From positions 20,432-84,431 of the forward strand of contig JACPTI010000093.1 in assembly GCA_016192845.1 (NCBI GenBank): a stretch of 64,000 bases of DNA, in the 5' to 3' direction. The stretch is from Acidobacteriota bacterium (GTDB lineage: Bacteria; Acidobacteriota; Vicinamibacteria; Vicinamibacterales; UBA2999). Made by a program: the position numbers and the translations under genes. Position 1 is the first letter of the stretch, and every line of letters starts with the position of its first letter. Positions 33,673 through 45,409 of this stretch are shown here, in pieces. The notes under the pieces were generated by a model that ran no database searches, was not told where the DNA came from, and saw only the letters and a program-made list of their open reading frames with translations.

Positions 33673-34478
33673 CGCGGTTCTTCGCAGGGGACGCCGCTGA
33701 GCGTCGTCAGCACGATCAGCGGACGCCGGCCGCGCCGCACGAGGCTGTGGGCCGTGCCCCGCGGCACCGACACGAAGGCTCCCGCCGCCAGCGCCGTATC
33801 GCGGCCCTCGATCCGCACCGCGCCCTCGCCGGCGATCACGTAGTAGCTGACGTCCGCGGTGTCGTACAGACGTTCGGGCTGATCCTGGTTCAACTGCACC
33901 AGCGTCGTCCGCATAGTGCCGCTGCACGCCACCAGCGTCTCGCGTCGCGGCTGATTGCCGCCGATCAGCTCCTTCTCGAGCAGCCCGACAATCGACAGCG
34001 TCCGTGGCATTCCGGGCGGCCCGACGACCGGTGCGGGCGGCGCGGGCGGTTCGGGCGGGGGTGGCGGCGGAGGCGGCGGCGGTGGCGGTGGCGCCGGGTG
34101 CAGCATGACGTCGACGTCGGCCACCTGCCCCGCGCGCACCGACACTTCTTTCTCGAACGTGATGACCGGCTCGCCGCTGAACCGCAGGCGATAGGTGCCT
34201 GCCTGCATTCCGACGAAGGTGATCTGGCCGCTCGCGTTGGTTTCGCCGCTGCGGTCGGACGCGCCGATTACCTCGACGCGCACGCCCTGCAGGGTGGCGC
34301 CCTGCGGATCGGTGACCGTGATGGTCAGGCCCGCCCGCGCGGGCGGCGCCGGCGCCCGGCGTGCGGGGGCGGGCGTCTGCGCCGGTTTCGGGGCAGGCGC
34401 GGGGGCCTGGGCCACCGCGTGTGCCGCCCACGACCCGCTGCCGAGGAGGAGCAGGCCGGCCGTGATCACCGCGCGCAT
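33669..34478 (-). CDS. Exported two-domain protein: carboxypeptidase-regulatory-like fold plus cupin
   Basis: A 269-residue protein with a signal peptide (VITAGLLLLGSGSWAAHAVAQ), an Ala/Pro-rich linker, a CarboxypepD_reg-like domain (~55-125: LTITVTDPQGATLQGVRVEV ... AGTYRLRFSG), a run of about fifteen prolines, and a C-terminal cupin (~170-265: RLYDTADVSYYVIAGEGAVR, FVSVPRGTAHSLVRRG). The cupin lacks a full metal-binding set (no HxH), so it may be a ligand-binding rather than catalytic domain. Divergent from thiC; its -10 box TATACT stands exactly 6 nt before the ATG. The stop is coupled to the interrupted membrane-protein gene. Confidence 0.75.
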   Translation of the reverse strand: MRAVITAGLLLLGSGSWAAHAVAQAPAPAPKPAQTPAPARRAPAPPARAGLTITVTDPQGATLQGVRVEVIGASDRSGETNASGQITFVGMQAGTYRLRFSGEPVITFEKEVSVRAGQVADVDVMLHPAPPPPPPPPPPPPPEPPAPPAPVVGPPGMPRTLSIVGLLEKELIGGNQPRRETLVACSGTMRTTLVQLNQDQPERLYDTADVSYYVIAGEGAVRIEGRDTALAAGAFVSVPRGTAHSLVRRGRRPLIVLTTLSGVPCEEPR

Positions 34479-34484
34479 CCCGCG

Positions 34485-34492
34485 AGTATAAT
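34485..34492. promoter_or_regulatory. Shared bidirectional -10 region between the cupin gene and thiC
   Basis: On the plus strand TATAAT at 34487-34492 lies about 12 nt before the TPP riboswitch and fits as the thiC promoter. On the minus strand the same bases give TATACT (34485-34490) 6 nt before the cupin ATG. One AT-rich core thus seems to serve both directions. Confidence 0.6.
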
Positions 34493-34503
34493 CGTCAGCG
34501 GCC

Positions 34504-36243
<1,740 letters not shown>

Positions 36244-36246
36244 ATC

Positions 36247-36352
36247 AGCTGGCAGCCAGTAGCTGGTAGCTCGTAGCAAGGGCGAACGTGCTACCGGCTA
36301 CCAGCTACCAGCTACCGGCTACCGGCTACCAGCTACCGGCTACCGGCTAGCT
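36247..36352. repeat. Inverted heptamer island R6 (TAGCTGG / CTACCGG, CTACCAG)
   Basis: The left part has AGCTGGCAGCCAGTAGCTGG and TAGCTCG words; the right arm from 36290 is nine consecutive heptamers beginning CTACC (CTACCGG/CTACCAG). It fills the gap between thiC and the converging gene and supplies the stop codon of the latter (TAG at 36340-36342). Confidence 0.85.
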
Positions 36353-36891
36353 CCCGGCGGCGGGGGGACGATCATGATGATCGTCGGAAACCGCGCCGGC
36401 TGGGCGCCGGGACGCGGATTCGGATAGCCGGCCGACCCGCCCCACGTCCAGTCCTTGACCGTCACGCCGGGCGGAAACGCCATTGTCTCCTGCCTGAAGC
36501 GCCCCACCTCGAACATGTGTGTGGGCGGCTGCTCGAACACGAGGTCGCCGCGCTCCTTCAGCACCGACCGGTAGTAGGTCACGAGGTCGGCAAACGACGC
36601 CGTCGCGCCGAAGATGTAGTACCGCTGGGCCCGGCCGGCGTCGTACGACGCGATGAACTGCGCGCTCGGGTAAAGTGGCAGCCCCAGTGTGGCGGCGGTT
36701 GGCGCGTTCGGATCGGCCGCCGACGCGGCCGGTGCCGCGGGCGCCTGCACCGGCGGCTGCGGCGCGGGCGCCTGCGCCGGCGCTTCCGCGGGCGGAGCGC
36801 CGCCGGGACGAGGGAACGGCTGCGGCGTCTGGCCCAAGGCCGTGCTGGCCGCGACGGCAGAGGCGGCGGCCAGAAGCAGGATCCGCGTCAT
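36340..36891 (-). CDS. Exported hypothetical protein
   Basis: A 183-residue secreted protein: signal peptide (ILLLAAASAVAASTALG-Q), a long Pro/Ala linker (~25-65), then a compact alpha/beta domain starting with LGLPLYPSAQFIASYDAGR and containing ATASFADLVTYYRSVLKERG. The segment resembles periplasmic domains that compare position-specific signals in acidobacterial proteins, but no named function is available to me. The C-terminal end and stop codon come from repeat island R6. TATAAT lies exactly 6 nt before the ATG, with no ribosome site (leaderless type). The ~260 bp on the other side, before the Clp gene, hold no gene I can support. Confidence 0.65.
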   Translation of the reverse strand: MTRILLLAAASAVAASTALGQTPQPFPRPGGAPPAEAPAQAPAPQPPVQAPAAPAASAADPNAPTAATLGLPLYPSAQFIASYDAGRAQRYYIFGATASFADLVTYYRSVLKERGDLVFEQPPTHMFEVGRFRQETMAFPPGVTVKDWTWGGSAGYPNPRPGAQPARFPTIIMIVPPPPGASR

Positions 36892-36897
36892 GGGGCT

Positions 36898-36903
36898 ATT
36901 ATA
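36898..36903 (-). promoter_or_regulatory. -10 box (TATAAT) 6 nt before a start codon
   Basis: On the minus strand TATAAT-AGCCCC-ATG. A consensus -10 hexamer at the distance expected if the first transcribed base is the A of ATG. Confidence 0.6.
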
Positions 36904-37152
36904 CGGAAGCGGCCCGCCGCCAGCCGTTTGTCGCCTTCCTGCGTACGTGGATCGGACAAACGGCATGCCCCGAGCGACCCCCGCGGGCCGACGCGCTTGC
37001 AGTTCGGCCGTAAGTCGCTCCAGCCCGGTGAGTTGCGGCCGACTCGCCGAAAAGATGTCGAGATCCCGCGGTGGCTCGCATCTTGCCTCTCACCATCGCG
37101 GGGACTCGAGAAGGTCCCGGCTGGGGACCCGAGCCCGGGAGGCGGCGACGCC

Positions 37153-39450
<2,298 letters not shown>

Positions 39451-39504
39451 TCCCGTACGTAGTCCGGCTTTAACAAGACCAAACCGTTGTCGTAATCCTA
39501 GAAT

Positions 39505-39834
39505 CTAGGTCTGACCTGCTGGCGCCGATATCCGGTCTTTGTCGAGGACGAGGGGTTTTCGGCCGGTACGCTCGCGCATCCGTTTCACAGCAGCGTCGAG
39601 CGCTTTGAGCGCGCCTCGCTCAATGGTGCGGCGCGACTCCGGATCGTTGACGTTCCCAGCCAGTTCGCTGATCGCGAGTGCCAGAAGGGCATCGCGTCGG
39701 AGGGGGTCCCAGGGTGGAACAGGCTTAGGCTTGCCCCCGACGAAGATGACTCCGCCCTCATCGCTGGTCACGCCAAAGAGGATCTGCGCCACAGCGAGCA
39801 ATTGGTTAACACCCAGGCACCAAGGGGCTGTCAT
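39505..39834 (-). CDS. Hypothetical protein
   Basis: A 109-residue soluble protein of no recognised family. A hydrophobic start (NQLLAVAQILFGVTSDEGGVIF) leads to a Pro-rich turn (KPKPVPPWDPLRR) and two amphipathic helices (DALLALAISELAGNV, RGALKALDAAVKRMRERTGR). It ends with a polar tail. The ATG follows a GGGGTG stretch, a weak ribosome site. The composition is slightly less GC-rich than neighbours. No homologue is known to me, so it is annotated only because the frame is open and its amino-acid composition is coding-like. The 210 bp upstream, up to the radical SAM gene, hold only a short hairpin (GGATCG..CGATCC near 40021). Confidence 0.45.
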   Translation of the reverse strand: MTAPWCLGVNQLLAVAQILFGVTSDEGGVIFVGGKPKPVPPWDPLRRDALLALAISELAGNVNDPESRRTIERGALKALDAAVKRMRERTGRKPLVLDKDRISAPAGQT

Positions 39835-40048
39835 CACCCCACAACTTAAATCTCCGCTCGGTGATCTCGCGTCATCGCGAAGCCGGGTTCGCGCCTAACC
39901 AGTATTGATTGAACGCGCCGAGTAGACGTCGGTCCAGGCGGCTAATCGTGGCGGACGAACATCGCGCATTCGGGCCTCAAGCCGCCGTGGATATTAGCAT
40001 GGCGGAAAGATGGCCGAAATGGATCGTCCGGCGCTCGATCCACGAGTC

Positions 40049-41101
40049 TCACAGGTCGAAAGCAAAGTAGCCCTCTTCAGGCGCTTCGCGCTCCGACTGG
40101 TCCTCGCTGTTGCCCGCCTTCTGACTTACATTGCCGTCCTCTGCTTCGTCCCGTCCGTTCACGCCATATTTCTTGCGCAGCAGACCGATCACATTCTGCA
40201 CTTCCTTCCGGTAGGTGGCATGGGCGTACTTTCCGGCGTACAGCTGGTTGTAGCCCTCGACCAGGTGCGGGAACTCGTGCGCGAGCCAGCGCATGAAGTG
40301 ATCGCGCGTCCCTCCTTCGAGGAACATCACGTTGCAGCCGACGAAGCGCGCGCCGTGGTCGGCAATCGCCTTCATCGTCCGTTCGAGCAGCGCCGGTGTC
40401 GACGTGATGCCGGGCACGATCGGGTTCATCAGGACGCCGGCGCGGATCCCCGCGTCGACGAGCTCGCGAACGGCGCGGAGCCGCTGCAGCGGCGGCGCTG
40501 TTCCTGGCTCGAGCCGGCGCCAGGCGTCCTCGTCCACCGTCGGCACGCTGACGTACACGCCGCAGCCGGGACCGGCGGTGAGATCCTTGAGGAGATCCTT
40601 GTCGCGGACGATCATCGGCCCCTTGGTGACGACCCCGACCGGGTTGCGGAAGTCGCGCAGCGCTTCGAGCGTGCCGCGCGTCAGCTTGTAATGCCCCTCG
40701 ATCGGCTGGTAGCAGTCGGTCGCGGTGCCGAGCGCGATGTACTCGCCGGTCCAGGACGGCCTCGCCAGCTCGCGCCGCAGCACCTCGACGAAATTCGTCT
40801 TGACGAAGATGATCGAGGCGAAGTCATCGGCGCCGAGCTCGAACTGCGTCTGATAGCGCCGCGCGTAGCAGTAATGGCAGCCGTGCGTGCAGCCGCGATA
40901 CGGATTGAGCGTCCACTCGAACGGCATCCCCTTGACGCGATTGAGGGCCGACCGGCACCGCACTTCCTGGTAGCGCGCGGCGTCGGCACGGCGCTCGGCC
41001 TCGATGAGCGCCTCGGCACCGCCGGCGCGGACGAGGTCGGCGATCTGACGCGTCGTTGGCGGCGTGCGGCCGAGATCGAAGAGCAGCGGGGCGATTTCCA
41101 T
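40049..41101 (-). CDS. Radical SAM protein of the SplB-like/Rv2578c type
   Basis: A 350-residue enzyme with the radical SAM cluster motif NPYRGCTHGCHYCYAR (Cys-x3-Cys-x2-Cys, ~residue 70), a GTATDCYQP segment after strand 2 and ITSTPALLERTMKAIADHGA in the later barrel. The flanking region before the cluster (LIEAERRADAARYQEVRCRS) and after it match the Rv2578c-type group, related to spore-photoproduct lyase but of unknown substrate. The C-terminal tail after ~320 is acidic and low-complexity (QKAGNSEDQSEREAPEEGYF). Start at 41101 (MEIAPLLFDL) is chosen; an upstream open frame adds no domain. Divergent from a tiny membrane ORF. Confidence 0.85.
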   Translation of the reverse strand: MEIAPLLFDLGRTPPTTRQIADLVRAGGAEALIEAERRADAARYQEVRCRSALNRVKGMPFEWTLNPYRGCTHGCHYCYARRYQTQFELGADDFASIIFVKTNFVEVLRRELARPSWTGEYIALGTATDCYQPIEGHYKLTRGTLEALRDFRNPVGVVTKGPMIVRDKDLLKDLTAGPGCGVYVSVPTVDEDAWRRLEPGTAPPLQRLRAVRELVDAGIRAGVLMNPIVPGITSTPALLERTMKAIADHGARFVGCNVMFLEGGTRDHFMRWLAHEFPHLVEGYNQLYAGKYAHATYRKEVQNVIGLLRKKYGVNGRDEAEDGNVSQKAGNSEDQSEREAPEEGYFAFDL

Positions 41102-41239
41102 CGAGAGATGCAAGGCGAATATACACCGAAAGTCAAGGGAGATCTCCGCGCGATTCTTCCGCCCGAGATCGCGTAAGCTCTGCCGCACGGAAGACGAACG
41201 CAAAGGGTCCTGCGTTCACACGTTTTCGGGGTGATTGGC

Positions 41240-41335
41240 ATGTCTTGGTGGGACGCCCGGCCGATGCTGCAACTGATTCTGGTCGGGATCCTCCTGGCGG
41301 TCTCCATCTACGTCCTGCGGCACAGAAAGCGCTGA
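41240..41335 (+). CDS. Small single-pass membrane protein (31 residues)
   Basis: An ORF of 31 codons: an SWWDARP cap, one hydrophobic helix (LQLILVGILLAVSIYVL) and a basic tail (RHRKR) that predicts an N-out/C-in orientation. GGGGTGATTGGC before the ATG offers a ribosome site, and an in-frame GTG at 41231 is an alternative start. It sits in the gap between divergent and convergent genes and ends 14 bp before the stop of the converging lipoprotein gene. Nothing here tells its function. Real status rests on topology and ribosome site only. Confidence 0.5.
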   Translation: MSWWDARPMLQLILVGILLAVSIYVLRHRKR

Positions 41336-41348
41336 GGTTTCCGCCCTG

Positions 41349-41828
41349 CTAGAACACCCGTGCCGGCGCCAGCGCCAGCACCCGTTCGGGGGCGGCGTTG
41401 TTGAGACGGATGCCGTTCCAGACGAAGGTCCGCACGGTGCCGTCGGCAAAGTGCATCGACATCCGCAGGTCGAAGCTCCAGTCGTCCTGGCCGTCCGGTG
41501 CCAGCCGCACGCGCAGCTGCCCCTCGTCGATGTCGTCGATGCGGAACGGGGCCGAGAGCGCGAGCGACATTGGCGCGGATGTCGTGTTGTCGTCGAACTC
41601 GGTGCCGTCCGTCCGCAGCTCGGCGCCGATCTCGGCGTTGTTGCGGAGCAGCTGAACCGTGACCGCGCTGTCGGCGTCCTTGCCGTCCTCGCGGGTGATG
41701 AAGGTCATAGTGGCTGAGGTCAGCGGCGTGGCGAGCGTGGCCGCCGGGCGGGTGGTGGTGCGCGTGGCGCCGCAGCCGGCCGTCGTCACCGACGCCGCCA
41801 GCAGGGCGATCGCGAACGATCTGCTCAT
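41349..41828 (-). CDS. Lipoprotein of unknown function
   Basis: A 159-residue protein with a lipoprotein signal peptide (FAIALLAASVTTAGC, lipobox VTTAGC, predicted acylated Cys). The mature part starts with a Thr-rich spacer and forms a beta-rich domain (ATMTFITREDGKDADSAVTV, FRIDDIDEGQLRVRLAPDGQ, TVRTFVWNGIRLNN). No enzyme motif is visible. A strong ribosome site, AGGAGGAAC, lies directly before the ATG. It lies at the downstream end of the LPS/deoxyhexose operon (56 bp after the rmd-like gene), so it may be cotranscribed with it or have its own promoter. Confidence 0.75.
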   Translation of the reverse strand: MSRSFAIALLAASVTTAGCGATRTTTRPAATLATPLTSATMTFITREDGKDADSAVTVQLLRNNAEIGAELRTDGTEFDDNTTSAPMSLALSAPFRIDDIDEGQLRVRLAPDGQDDWSFDLRMSMHFADGTVRTFVWNGIRLNNAAPERVLALAPARVF

Positions 41829-41884
41829 GTGTTCCTCCTCTGATTCCGGAGGGAAGCGGAGCACGAGCGGTGCCGGAGGCGAGC

Positions 41885-42832
41885 TCAGCCGGCGCCGCCG
41901 TCTCGGACTGCTCTGCGCCAGTACTCGAGCAGATCGTCGAGCGTGCGATCGAAGGGGATCGCGGGGGACCAGCCGGTCGCGCTGCGCAGCCGTGACGCGT
42001 CTCCCACGAGGACCGGGGTGTCCTGCGGTCGGAGGCGCTCGGGGTCGACGGCCACCTCGACGCGCACCCGCGAGCGCCGTACGAGCGCGTCGAGCACGTC
42101 GCGGATCGCCCGCGCCACGCCCGTCGCCACGTTGTACGCCGTCCCGGGGGTGCCGCGGTCCATCAGCAAGGCGTAGGCGCGCACGGTGTCGCGCACGTCG
42201 GTGAGATCGCGCTCGGCATCGAGGTTGCCCACCTTGAGCACGGGCTCGACGCCGCCACGCTCGATGACGGCAATCTGCCGCGCGATCCCGGAGGCTGCGA
42301 ACGTGGGGCGCTGCCGCGGCCCGATGTGGTTGAACGGGCGGGTGAGGACGACGCCGATGCCGTCCTCCGTCGTGGCGCGGGCGCCGAGCTGCTCCTGCGC
42401 GAGCTTGCTGAGGCCGTACGGACTGGTGGGGGCCAGCGGATCGTCCTCGCGGAGGGGCAACCGGGACGGCGCGTAGACCATGGCAGAGCCCGTGATGAGC
42501 ACGCGGCAGGCGATCCCGGCGCGGCGCGCCGCGTCGAGCAGATAGTGTGTGGTGAGGACGTTGGCGGCGAGCGGCTCGGCGGTGTTGTGCCACGACGCGC
42601 CGACATGCGGCGCGCCGGCGCAGTGATAGATGGCGGCCGGGCGCAGGTCGCGCACCTCCCGGCGCACGAGGTCGCGATCGAGCAGGTCGCCGCGCCGCCA
42701 GGCCGCCAGCGGTGCCAGCTCGGCGCGCGGCTCGGACCGCGCCCACGCGACGAGCTCGCACGTCCCACTGAGATGTTCCAGGAGATGGCCGCCAACGAAG
42801 CCGGCCGCGCCGGTCACGAGGACGCAGCTCAC
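41885..42832 (-). CDS. rmd: NAD(P)-dependent sugar reductase, GDP-6-deoxy-D-mannose reductase (Rmd)-like
   Basis: A 315-residue extended SDR protein: TGAAGFVGGHLLEHL (cofactor motif at the start), YHCAGAPHVGASWHN, the active-site SPYGLSKLAQE (YxxxK) and RPFNHIGPRQRPTFAASG, followed by VGNLDAERDLTDVRDTVRAY and LRPQDTPVLVGDASRLRSAT. This last series matches Rmd/GDP-deoxysugar reductases better than RmlD. In position, however, it would be the fourth step of a dTDP-rhamnose-like pathway after RmlA, RmlC-like and RmlB, where RmlD would be expected. GTG start at 42832 overlaps the rmlB stop (GTGA). The gene symbol is a family-level guess; actual substrate is uncertain. Confidence 0.8.
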   Translation of the reverse strand: MSCVLVTGAAGFVGGHLLEHLSGTCELVAWARSEPRAELAPLAAWRRGDLLDRDLVRREVRDLRPAAIYHCAGAPHVGASWHNTAEPLAANVLTTHYLLDAARRAGIACRVLITGSAMVYAPSRLPLREDDPLAPTSPYGLSKLAQEQLGARATTEDGIGVVLTRPFNHIGPRQRPTFAASGIARQIAVIERGGVEPVLKVGNLDAERDLTDVRDTVRAYALLMDRGTPGTAYNVATGVARAIRDVLDALVRRSRVRVEVAVDPERLRPQDTPVLVGDASRLRSATGWSPAIPFDRTLDDLLEYWRRAVRDGGAG

Positions 42833-43836
42833 CGCCCGTATTGCGTCCGGTAGTAGGACCGGAAGGCGAGATCCTGCTCCTTGATCGGGCGCCACCACCA
42901 CTCGTTGCGCCGGTACCAGTCGACGGTGTCCCGCAGGCCCTCGTCGAACGGTACGTGTGGCGCCCAGCCGAGCGCGCGCAGCTTGGTCGTGCCGAGACAG
43001 TATCGCCGGTCGTGCCCGGGCCGGTCGGGCACCGGCTGGATGAGCGACGCAGGCCGGCCAAGGGTCGCCAGGATCCGATGCGTCAGGTCGACGTTCATCA
43101 CCTCGTTGCCGCCGCCGATGTTGTACACCTCGCCGTCGGCCCCCTGGTCGATCAGCAGGTCGAGCGCCGCGCAGTGGTCCTGGACGTGCAGCCAGTCGCG
43201 GACGTTCCGTCCGTCGCCGTACAGCGGCACGGGGAGGCCGTCGATCGCGTTGGTGACGAAGAGCGGGATCACCTTCTCGGGAAACTGGTACGGCCCGTAG
43301 TTGTTCGACGCGCGGGTGATGATCACCGGCATGTTGTACGTCGCCCAGTAGCTGTAGGCCAGCCGGTCGGCGCCGGCCTTGCTCGCCGCATACGGATTGC
43401 GCGGCCGCAGCTCGTCGGTCTCGCGGCTCGCCCCGGTCGGCACGCTGCCGTACACCTCGTCGGTCGAGATCTGCACGAACCGGCGGAGGCGCGGCGCGCG
43501 CCGCGCCGCTTCGAGCAGCACGAACGTCCCCTCCACGTCGGTCCGGATGAACTCGCCCGCGCCCAGGATCGACCGATCGACGTGTGTCTCGGCGGCGAAG
43601 TGGATCACCAGCTCGGCGCGCTCGACGAGCGGCGCGCAGACGGCGGCGTCCAGGATGTCGCCGTGCACGAACGCATGCTGCGGGTGATCGAGGACGTCGT
43701 GGAGATTCTCGCGGCGCCCCGCGTACGTCAGCTTGTCGAGCGTGGTCACCCGCCAGTCGGGGTGCCGCGCCAGCGCGTACCGCACGAAGTTGCTGCCGAT
43801 GAACCCGGCGCCGCCGGTGACGAGGACTTCAACCAT
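42829..43836 (-). CDS. rmlB: dTDP-glucose 4,6-dehydratase RmlB
   Basis: A 335-residue extended SDR enzyme: TGGAGFIGSNFVRYAL at the N-terminus, HFAAETHVDRSI with the characteristic dTDP-glucose dehydratase active-site spacing, TDEVYGS, NPYAASKAGADRLAYSYW (YxxxK), RASNNYGPYQFPEKVIPLFV and GDGRNVRDWLHVQDHCAAL. It removes water from dTDP-glucose to give the 4-keto-6-deoxy intermediate. It overlaps the epimerase-like gene by 8 bp and the rmd-like gene by 4 bp, so the three are translationally coupled. Length and all motifs are typical. One of the surest calls in the operon. Confidence 0.96.
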   Translation of the reverse strand: MVEVLVTGGAGFIGSNFVRYALARHPDWRVTTLDKLTYAGRRENLHDVLDHPQHAFVHGDILDAAVCAPLVERAELVIHFAAETHVDRSILGAGEFIRTDVEGTFVLLEAARRAPRLRRFVQISTDEVYGSVPTGASRETDELRPRNPYAASKAGADRLAYSYWATYNMPVIITRASNNYGPYQFPEKVIPLFVTNAIDGLPVPLYGDGRNVRDWLHVQDHCAALDLLIDQGADGEVYNIGGGNEVMNVDLTHRILATLGRPASLIQPVPDRPGHDRRYCLGTTKLRALGWAPHVPFDEGLRDTVDWYRRNEWWWRPIKEQDLAFRSYYRTQYGR

Positions 43837-44329
43837 CCTTCCGCGTCCAGTCGTAGGGGAGCGTGTCGTGCGGGGCGAGGCGGTATTCGTCCGGATCCGC
43901 GTACCGGTACGGTTCGGTGGGAACGTTCACGACGAGCGCCGTCTCGAGGCTGATGCACTTCCAGCCGTGATAGACGAGGTTCGGCACCTGCACGAGCGTG
44001 GGATTCTGCACGCCGATGAAGAACTCGTTGACGGCGCCGCTCGTCGGCGAGTCGGCCCGCGTGTCGACGAGCACGAGCTTCACCATGCCGGCGACGCAGG
44101 CGAAGTTGTCGATCTGCTGCTGATGGTAATGCCACGCCTTCACGACGCCGGGGTAGGTCGCCGACACGTACACCTGGCCGAACTTCGTGAACAGCTCGTC
44201 GTCGTCCGCCCGCAGGATCTCGAGCAGCCAGCCGCGCTCGTCGGGAACGAGGCGGAGCGGCTTCGTCTTCACGCCGTGGATGCGCGGGTGCCTGGCGAGC
44301 GTGGCGGTGTAGGCGGCAGGATCAGTCAT
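43829..44329 (-). CDS. dTDP-4-dehydrorhamnose 3,5-epimerase-like cupin (RmlC-like)
   Basis: A 166-residue cupin. GWLLEILRADDDELFTKFGQ and KAWHYHQQQIDNFACVAG (His-rich RmlC-like substrate region), VKLVLVDTRADSPT and YHGWKCISLE correspond to RmlC landmarks, but the protein is about 15-20 residues shorter than classical RmlC and the His-Asp active-site dyad is altered (HYHQQQIDN). It may be an RmlC or a sister sugar 3- or 5-epimerase. Start ATG at 44329 has GAAGAGG before it. It precedes rmlB and overlaps it by 8 bp. Pathway membership is clear from context, the exact stereochemistry is not. Confidence 0.8.
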   Translation of the reverse strand: MTDPAAYTATLARHPRIHGVKTKPLRLVPDERGWLLEILRADDDELFTKFGQVYVSATYPGVVKAWHYHQQQIDNFACVAGMVKLVLVDTRADSPTSGAVNEFFIGVQNPTLVQVPNLVYHGWKCISLETALVVNVPTEPYRYADPDEYRLAPHDTLPYDWTRKDG

Positions 44330-44340
44330 GACCTCTTCAG

Positions 44341-45408
44341 TTACCATCGAATGCCGACTTCGGAGTTGTCCCCCAGCATAAACCGGTACGCCACCGGCTT
44401 GACCGGCATGCGGTAGATGCGCACGTTCTTCCCGATCAGGCTGTCGATCACCCGGTTCGCGAGGTCCCGCACGGACGACCCTTCCAGCACGATGCTGTGC
44501 TCGATTTCCGAATCCTGAATCTCCACGTCGTTCATGATCGACGTGAACGGGCCGACGTAGGCGTGAATGATGCGCGCGCCGCGGCCGATGATGGCGGGCC
44601 CGCGGATGACCGACCGTTCCACCACCGCGCCCGGCTCGATGATCACCTTGCCTTCGATGCGGCTTTCGGCGTCGACCGTTCCCTCGATCCGGCGCTCGTA
44701 GGTGTCGAGAATCAGGCGGTTGGCTTCGAGCATGTCCTCGAGCTTCCCGGTGTCCTTCCACCAGCCGTCGACGATATGGGGGCGTACGGTGAGGCCGCGG
44801 TCGATCAGATCCTGAATGGCGTCGGTGATCTCGGGCTCGTTCCGGGAGCTTGGCCGGATGCGGTTGACCGATTCGAACACCTCGGGCCCGAACATGTACA
44901 CGCCGACCAGCGCCAAGTCGCCGATGGGCTCCCGGGGCTTCTCGACGAGACGGACCACCTTGCCGTTGCTCAGTTGCGCCACGCCGAACATCTGCGGGTC
45001 GGGCACGTGGGCCAGCAGGATCTGCGCGGCCGGCCGCTCGCGCTCGAACTCCTCCACGAAGTGCGTGATCCCCTTGTTGAGCAGGTTGTCCCCGAGGTAC
45101 ATCACGAACGGGTCGCGGCCGAGGAACGGCTCGCTGATCTTGACGGCGTGGGCGAGCCCGAGCGGCGCCTCCTGCTCGATGTACTGGATGCGCACGCCCC
45201 AGCGCGCGCCGTCGCCCACCGCGGCGCGGATCTCCGCCTGGGTGTCGCCGACGACGATTCCGATCTCGCGGATGCCGGCGGCGGCGATCGCCTCGATGCC
45301 GTAGAAGAGCACCGGCTTGTTCGCGACCGGCACCAGCTGTTTGGCGCTCGTGTAGGTGAGCGGTCGCAGGCGCGTCCCCTTCCCGCCGCTGAGGATCAGT
45401 CCTTTCAC
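44341..45408 (-). CDS. rmlA: Glucose-1-phosphate thymidylyltransferase RmlA (long form)
   Basis: A 355-residue nucleotidyltransferase with a left-handed beta-helix tail: GLILSGGKGTRLRPLTYTSA at the N-terminus (pyrophosphorylase motif), LVPVANKPVLFYGIEA, PFVMYLGDNLLNKG, VRLVEKPREP and VGVYMFGP, then hexapeptide-repeat stretches (ESRIEGKVIIEPGAVVERSV, GPAIIGRGARI, VGPFTSIMNDVEI). This long form is the archaeal/Vicinamibacteria-type relative of RmlA, bifunctional in some lineages. It makes dTDP-glucose from dTTP and glucose-1-phosphate, the first step for RmlB. It follows lptD by 1 bp. Confidence 0.93.
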   Translation of the reverse strand: MKGLILSGGKGTRLRPLTYTSAKQLVPVANKPVLFYGIEAIAAAGIREIGIVVGDTQAEIRAAVGDGARWGVRIQYIEQEAPLGLAHAVKISEPFLGRDPFVMYLGDNLLNKGITHFVEEFERERPAAQILLAHVPDPQMFGVAQLSNGKVVRLVEKPREPIGDLALVGVYMFGPEVFESVNRIRPSSRNEPEITDAIQDLIDRGLTVRPHIVDGWWKDTGKLEDMLEANRLILDTYERRIEGTVDAESRIEGKVIIEPGAVVERSVIRGPAIIGRGARIIHAYVGPFTSIMNDVEIQDSEIEHSIVLEGSSVRDLANRVIDSLIGKNVRIYRMPVKPVAYRFMLGDNSEVGIRW

Positions 45409-45409
45409 G

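Noticed and set aside
39838..40048. Promoter or small RNA in the gap before the radical SAM gene
   Set aside because: Only a weak GGATCG..CGATCC hairpin without a U-run; nothing else to support a feature.
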